DNA of 64,000 bases from Dietzia natronolimnaea. GTDB lineage: Bacteria > Actinomycetota > Actinomycetes > Mycobacteriales > Mycobacteriaceae. Under the pieces are notes generated by a model, which was not told the origin of the DNA, ran no database searches, and saw nothing but the letters and a program-made list of their open reading frames with translations. Both the position numbers and the translations under genes were made by a program. Shown here piece after piece: positions 59,837 through 64,000 of the stretch; within the stretch, counting starts at the first letter, position 1; each line of letters begins with the position of its first letter. The stretch is from assembly GCF_002289575.1 (NCBI RefSeq), contig NZ_NTGA01000011.1:62001-126000 (forward strand), read 5' to 3'.

Positions 59837-60331
59837 ATGGCCTCGGAGTCCTCGTTCGACATCGTCTCGGAGTTCGACCGCCAGGAGGTGGACAACGCCC
59901 TGAACCAGGCCGCCAAGGAACTGGGGACCCGGTACGACTTCCGCGGGACCGACGCCGGTATCGAGTGGAAGGGCGACGACGCCGTGGAGATCGTCGCGGC
60001 CTCCGAGGACCGCGTGCTGGCGGCCAAGGACGTGTTCATCGAGAAGCTGGTCCGCCGGGGCCTGAGCATGAAGGCGCTGGACGTGGGCGAACCGATGCCA
60101 TCCGGTAAGGGCTTCCGCCTGGTCGGGTCGCTCAAGCAGGGCATCGACAAGGAGAACGCCAAGAGGATCACCAAGCTCCTGCGGGACGAGGGGCCCAAGG
60201 GCGTCAAGGCGCAGATCCAGGGCGAGGAGATCCGGGTGTCGTCCAAGAAGCGCGACGACCTGCAGGAGTGCATGGCGCTGCTCAAGAAGGCCGACCTCGA
60301 GGTCGCGCTGCAGTTCACCAACTACCGCTAG
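59837..60331 (+). CDS. YajQ family nucleotide-binding protein
   Basis: 164 residues, full length. It opens [20 protein letters not shown] and has the YajQ motifs [40 protein letters not shown] and [20 protein letters not shown]. In some bacteria YajQ binds cyclic di-GMP; that is not proven here. ATG at 59837 has AGAAGGAG upstream. It is 10 bp upstream of modA on the same strand. Confidence 0.95.
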   Translation: MASESSFDIVSEFDRQEVDNALNQAAKELGTRYDFRGTDAGIEWKGDDAVEIVAASEDRVLAAKDVFIEKLVRRGLSMKALDVGEPMPSGKGFRLVGSLKQGIDKENAKRITKLLRDEGPKGVKAQIQGEEIRVSSKKRDDLQECMALLKKADLEVALQFTNYR

Positions 60332-60341
60332 GCAGTCGACA

Positions 60342-61166
60342 GTGCCCTTCCCAGGGGGACGCCGGAGGGGCCGTCGGCGCACCGCCGTGGGGTCGGGAGC
60401 GCGGATGACGGCCGCGGCCGTGGGCCTGTCCCTGCTGGCGGGGTGTGCTGTCGGGGTCGACGACGACGAGGACTCCTCTCTCCTCACCGTCTTCGCCGCG
60501 TCCTCCCTCACCAGCGCGTTCACCCGGATCGCCGAGGACATCGAGCGCGAGGACCCCCGCGTGGAGATCCGACTGTCGTTCGACGGGTCCCCCGGGCTGG
60601 TCGACCAGATCGCCGGGGGCGCTCCCGCGGACGTGTACGCCTCGGCGGATTCCCGCAGCATGGGCCGGGCGGTGGCCGAGAGCCTGATCTCGGGCGAGCC
60701 GGTGGAGTTCGCGACCAACGTCCTCACCCTGATCACCCCGCCGGGGAATCCCGCCGGCATCACCGGACTCGACCGTTCGCTCGACGACACCCGACTGGTC
60801 GTGTGCGCGGAAGGGGTTCCCTGCGGCGACGCCGCGCGAGCGCTGGCCGGGGCGGCCGGCGTGGAGCTGCGACCGGTGAGCGAGGATTCCAAGGTCACCG
60901 ACGTGCTTGGCAAGGTGACCTCCGGGGAGGCCGACGCGGGGATCGTCTACCTCACCGACGCCCGTGCCGCCGGTGACCGGGTCGAGCAGATCGCAATCCC
61001 CGCCGCGCGGGCCGAGCCCAATCGGTACCAGATCGCGGTGACCCAGCGGGCTGCTGCGGACCAGGCCGATGCGGGCCGCGCGGACGCGGCCCGGCGCTTC
61101 GTCGACGCGGTCACCGGACCGGCGGGACGTACCGTGCTGGCCGACCACGGATTCGGTCTACCGTGA
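60342..61166 (+). CDS. modA: molybdate ABC transporter substrate-binding protein
   Basis: 274-residue lipoprotein. The signal ends VGLSLLAGC, Cys near residue 36. The ModA fold follows: LTVFAASSLTSAFTRIAEDI, FDGSPGLVDQIAGGAPADVY (oxyanion-binding S), and EADAGIVYLTDA. Start is a GTG at 60342 (or ATG 60405). First gene of modABC; it delivers molybdate or tungstate. The modB GTG overlaps its stop (GTGA). No ModE or Mo riboswitch is visible upstream. Confidence 0.92.
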   Translation: MPFPGGRRRGRRRTAVGSGARMTAAAVGLSLLAGCAVGVDDDEDSSLLTVFAASSLTSAFTRIAEDIEREDPRVEIRLSFDGSPGLVDQIAGGAPADVYASADSRSMGRAVAESLISGEPVEFATNVLTLITPPGNPAGITGLDRSLDDTRLVVCAEGVPCGDAARALAGAAGVELRPVSEDSKVTDVLGKVTSGEADAGIVYLTDARAAGDRVEQIAIPAARAEPNRYQIAVTQRAAADQADAGRADAARRFVDAVTGPAGRTVLADHGFGLP

Positions 61167-61957
61167 CCCGACCCCCGCTTCCCCGGTGGCTGCTCGCCGC
61201 CGCGCTCGTGTCGGTGGCCCTGGCCGCCGTGCCGCTGCTGGGCATGGCGGTGCGCATCCCGTGGACTGCGGTCCCCGAACTGCTCACCTCCGAGGCCGCC
61301 CGCCAGGCCACGCTGCTCAGCCTGCGCACGTGCGCGATCTCCACCCTGCTCTGCGTCCTGCTGGGCACCCCCCTGGCCGTTGTGCTGTCCCGGAGCCACG
61401 GGCCCCTGGCCGGTGTGGCCCGAACGGTGACGGCGCTGCCGATGGTGCTCCCGCCGGTGGTGGCGGGTCTGGCCCTGCTCACCACTCTCGGTCGCACCGG
61501 GGTGGTGGGCCGGCACCTGTCTGTCCTGGGCATCGAGATCGGCTTCACCACCGCGGCCGTGGTGATCGCCCAGACCTTCGTCGCCATGCCGTTCCTCGTG
61601 ATCTCCCTCGAGGGGGCGCTGCGGTCCGTGGATGCCCGGCTCGAACGCACCGCCGCCTCCCTCGGAGCCGGCCCCACCCGGGTGCTCGCCACGGTCACGC
61701 TGCCGCTGGTCCTGCCCGCACTGCTCGCCGGGGCGTCGATGTCCTTCGCGCGCGCACTGGGCGAGTTCGGAGCCACCCTGACCTTCGCCGGGTCCCTGCA
61801 GGGGACCACGCGCACCCTGCCGCTGGAGATCTACCTGAGCCGCGAGTCCGATGCCGACGCCGCTCTCGCCCTGGCGCTGCTGTTGATCGTGGTGGCCGCG
61901 CTGCTCATGGCCACCTCGGCGTTCGTCGCGCGACGCGTGAGCGTGCACCGTGACTGA
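61163..61957 (+). CDS. modB: molybdate ABC transporter permease
   Basis: 264 residues, about five or six transmembrane helices. The permease EAA coupling loop is ERTAASLGAGPTRVLATVTL. The ending SFARALGEFGATLTFAG is typical of ModB/CysT. Starts at a GTG at 61163, overlapping the modA stop (GTGA). Confidence 0.94.
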   Translation: MTRPPLPRWLLAAALVSVALAAVPLLGMAVRIPWTAVPELLTSEAARQATLLSLRTCAISTLLCVLLGTPLAVVLSRSHGPLAGVARTVTALPMVLPPVVAGLALLTTLGRTGVVGRHLSVLGIEIGFTTAAVVIAQTFVAMPFLVISLEGALRSVDARLERTAASLGAGPTRVLATVTLPLVLPALLAGASMSFARALGEFGATLTFAGSLQGTTRTLPLEIYLSRESDADAALALALLLIVVAALLMATSAFVARRVSVHRD

Positions 61958-63149
61958 GCGACCACTCGCCGAGCCCTCGGCAGGCGCCGCCGCTGCCGCC
62001 GCCCTCGACTGCCGGGTCTCAGACCGCGACGTCGAACTCCGGTTCTCCGTGTCCGCCGGCCGGCGGTTGGCGATCGTCGGCCCCAACGGAGCGGGCAAGA
62101 CCACCGCGGCGGATCTGCTGGCCGGGCACCTGCGCCCCGACGCCGGGGCGGTCCACCTGCACGGGCAGCTGGTCAGTTCACCGGGTCTCCACGTCCCCGC
62201 CCACCGCCGCCGGGTGGTCTCACTCGAGCAGCGCCCCGCGCTCCTGCCCCACCTCACCGCCCTGCACAACGTCGCCTACGGGCCGCGGTCACGCGGCGTA
62301 CGCAGGCGGCCCGCCCTGGACCGCGCCCGCACCGAGCTCGAGGCGGTGGGCTGCGGCGATCTCGCCGATCGCAGGCCACACGAGCTGTCCGGCGGGCAGG
62401 CACAGCGGGTGGCGCTCGCCCGGGCCCTGGCCGTGGACCCCGAGCTGGTCCTGCTGGACGAGCCTCTCGCCGCCCTGGACGTGGAGGTCGCGCCCGGGAT
62501 CCGGCGGCTGCTCGCCGACCGCCTCACCGGACGCACTGTCGTCATGGTGACCCACGATCCGCTGGACCTGTGGGCGCTGGCGGACGACGTCGTCGTCGTC
62601 TCGGGGGGCCGCGCCGTCCAGTCCGGAACGGTCGAGGGGGTGTTGACCCGGCCGGGGTCCGACTTCGCGGCACGCCTGGCGGGGGTGTCACTGCTGGAGG
62701 GCACGGTCGTCGACGACGACGAGGTGCACACCCCCGGCGGCGACACGGTCACCGGCCACCGCCCGGGCGCACGGTACGAAGACGTGTCCGGCGCGGAGCC
62801 CGGAGAGGTGTCCGACTGGGCGCCGGGCACGCGCGCGATCGCGACCATCGACCCGCGGGCGGTTGCCGTCCACGCGGCTTATGGGCCCGCGGACGAGGCG
62901 GGCGCCGGGTCACCCGCGGACGGAGTCGTCCCCCGGAGCCTGTCGAGCCCCCGCAACGCCTGGCCGGCGCGCGTGGTCGAACTGGCCCCGGCGGGGGCCC
63001 TCACTCGGGTGACCGCCGAGCTCCGGGACGGCCAGCGGGTCGACGCCGAGGTGACCAGCCGCTCGGCCGCGGAGCTCGCACTCGCCCCGGGTGTGGACGT
63101 GACGCTGGTGGTCAAAGCCGCGCAGGTCGCCCTCTACCCCCGCAGCTGA
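61950..63149 (+). CDS. modC: molybdate ABC transporter ATPase
   Basis: 399 residues. Walker A GPNGAGKTTAADLLAG, signature ELSGGQAQRVALARAL, Walker B LVLLDEPLAALD and His in VMVTHDPLDLWAL. The C-terminal ~150 residues hold a molybdate-binding (TOBE-like) module after a divergent linker. GTG start at 61950 overlaps modB by 8 bp. Last gene of modABC; convergent with the polyprenyl synthase 5 bp away. Confidence 0.93.
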   Translation: MTERPLAEPSAGAAAAAALDCRVSDRDVELRFSVSAGRRLAIVGPNGAGKTTAADLLAGHLRPDAGAVHLHGQLVSSPGLHVPAHRRRVVSLEQRPALLPHLTALHNVAYGPRSRGVRRRPALDRARTELEAVGCGDLADRRPHELSGGQAQRVALARALAVDPELVLLDEPLAALDVEVAPGIRRLLADRLTGRTVVMVTHDPLDLWALADDVVVVSGGRAVQSGTVEGVLTRPGSDFAARLAGVSLLEGTVVDDDEVHTPGGDTVTGHRPGARYEDVSGAEPGEVSDWAPGTRAIATIDPRAVAVHAAYGPADEAGAGSPADGVVPRSLSSPRNAWPARVVELAPAGALTRVTAELRDGQRVDAEVTSRSAAELALAPGVDVTLVVKAAQVALYPRS

Positions 63150-63154
63150 GCGGA

Positions 63155-64000
63155 TCAGCTCACGCGGTCGACCGTGAACCGGACCAGCCGCCGCAGCGCC
63201 TCGTTCGCGGGCCCGCCGGGCAGGGCGTCCAACTCGGACATGGCGTCGGCCACGTACTGCTCGAGCGTGGCCCGCGCGCGACGCATCCCCTCCGAGGCAC
63301 GCAGCAGGTCCAGGGCCTCGTGGACCTCCGAGTCGTCGGTCAGGGGCTGCGCCAGCAGTTCGCGCAGGCGGTCACCGTCGGTCGAGCCGGCCTCGAGCGC
63401 GTAGATCATCGGCAGCGTGTGCACGCCCTCGCGCAGGTCGGTGCCGGGGGTCTTGCCGGAGTCGGACGACGGCGAGGCGATGTCGATGATGTCGTCGGCG
63501 ATCTGGAACGCGATCCCCACCGCATCCCCCAACCGCCGCAGGCTCTGGATCTGCTCGTCGGACGCACCGGAGTACTCGCCGCCGAACTGGGCGGCCGCAG
63601 CGATCAGCGATCCGGTCTTCTCCCAGATCACCCGGAGGTAGTGCTCGGCGGCGTCCGCGGTCTCACCGCCGCCCGGCCCGACCGTCTCCCGCATCTGACC
63701 GGTGACCAACTCCGCGAACGTCTGGGCGATGAGCTGGACCGCGGCCGGACCGAGATCCGCCAGGAGCATGGAGGAGTGGGCGAAGAGGAAGTCACCGGCG
63801 AGGATCGCGGTGGAGTTGTCCCAGCGACTGTTGGCGGACTCGACGCCGCGGCGCACCGCGGCCTCGTCCATCACGTCGTCGTGGTACAGGGTGGCCAGAT
63901 GGATCATCTCGCACACCACGGCTGCCTTGACCAGGCGCTCGCGGTCGGGTTCCGGGCCGAGCTCGCCGGTGAGCAGGGTCACGACGGGGCGGAATCGCTT
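63155..64000 (-). CDS. polyprenyl diphosphate synthase (partial, N-terminus beyond window)
   Basis: Runs leftward from the window edge to a stop at 63155; about 281 residues are visible. The frame before an internal GTG at 63982 continues as KRFRPV, the conserved KRFRP substrate motif, so the true start lies outside. The two Asp-rich motifs are LYHDDVMDEAAVRRG and ADDIIDIASPSSDSG. It matches long-chain trans-polyprenyl synthases such as the heptaprenyl/octaprenyl type that supply the menaquinone side chain (as I recall, GrcC-like). It is distinct from crtE. Confidence 0.9.
   Translation of the reverse strand, partial: KRFRPVVTLLTGELGPEPDRERLVKAAVVCEMIHLATLYHDDVMDEAAVRRGVESANSRWDNSTAILAGDFLFAHSSMLLADLGPAAVQLIAQTFAELVTGQMRETVGPGGGETADAAEHYLRVIWEKTGSLIAAAAQFGGEYSGASDEQIQSLRRLGDAVGIAFQIADDIIDIASPSSDSGKTPGTDLREGVHTLPMIYALEAGSTDGDRLRELLAQPLTDDSEVHEALDLLRASEGMRRARATLEQYVADAMSELDALPGGPANEALRRLVRFTVDRVS

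Noticed and set aside
60332-60341. Molybdenum-cofactor riboswitch upstream of modA
   Set aside because: Only 10 bp separate modA from the YajQ gene, so there is no room for one.

Overview
High-GC actinobacterial chromosome from the Mycobacteriales. Mycolic-acid dehydratases hadA and hadB sit beside tRNA-Trp-secE-nusG-rplKA, rplJL and rpoBC keep the mycobacterial order, and there is a complete mce operon, an F420-type LLM oxidoreductase and a C50-carotenoid cluster. That cluster carries one gene fusing a lycopene-cyclase subunit to a UbiA lycopene elongase, which as I recall is the Dietzia arrangement (lbtA, lbtBC). Dietzia is therefore my best guess for the genus; this is inference, not a database result.

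Layout. 1-4.4 kb: P450 start (cut by the window edge) and a TetR repressor, divergent from a coupled operon of aldehyde dehydrogenase, SDR, hydroxyisobutyrate-dehydrogenase-like and carboxymuconolactone-decarboxylase-like genes. 4.5-8.7 kb: a methyltransferase and a MoxR-type AAA/VWA pair. 8.7-15.4 kb: SDR-pirin-AhpD operon, LLM oxidoreductase, and a GT4-methyltransferase-toroid operon. 15.5-23.6 kb: rpoC and rpoB. 23.6-35.1 kb: mkl-yrbEA-yrbEB-mceABCDEF plus two Mce-associated membrane proteins. 35.2-36.3 kb: rplJL with an attenuator-like leader. 36.5-41.9 kb: a variable interval with a diacylglycerol-kinase-like gene, a TetR gene, and a graveyard of a lipase fragment, a broken multicopper oxidase and a second, degraded mce locus, then a small repeat cluster. 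42-45.8 kb: rplA, rplK, nusG, secE, tRNA-Trp, hadB, hadA. 45.9-53 kb: an IlvG-like TPP enzyme, a CitAB/DcuSR-type two-component system and a TctCBA transporter. 53-64 kb: tRNA-Met and tRNA-Thr, GT2 glycosyltransferase, the crtE-crtB-crtI-lbtA-lbtBC carotenoid operon, tRNA-Tyr, YajQ protein, modABC and a partial polyprenyl diphosphate synthase.

How it works together. Most operons are tightly coupled by 4-bp ATGA/GTGA overlaps (mce, crt, mod, tct, hadAB, SDR-pirin). The envelope theme is strong: mycolate elongation (hadAB), lipid import (mce), glycosyl transfer, polyprenyl and carotenoid synthesis. I found no phage, transposase, CRISPR or plasmid signature. No convincing wholly new system is visible. 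The best leads are the GT4-methyltransferase-toroid operon, the putative TetR mini-regulon, the decay island between rplA and rplJ, and the repeat cluster at 41.7 kb.
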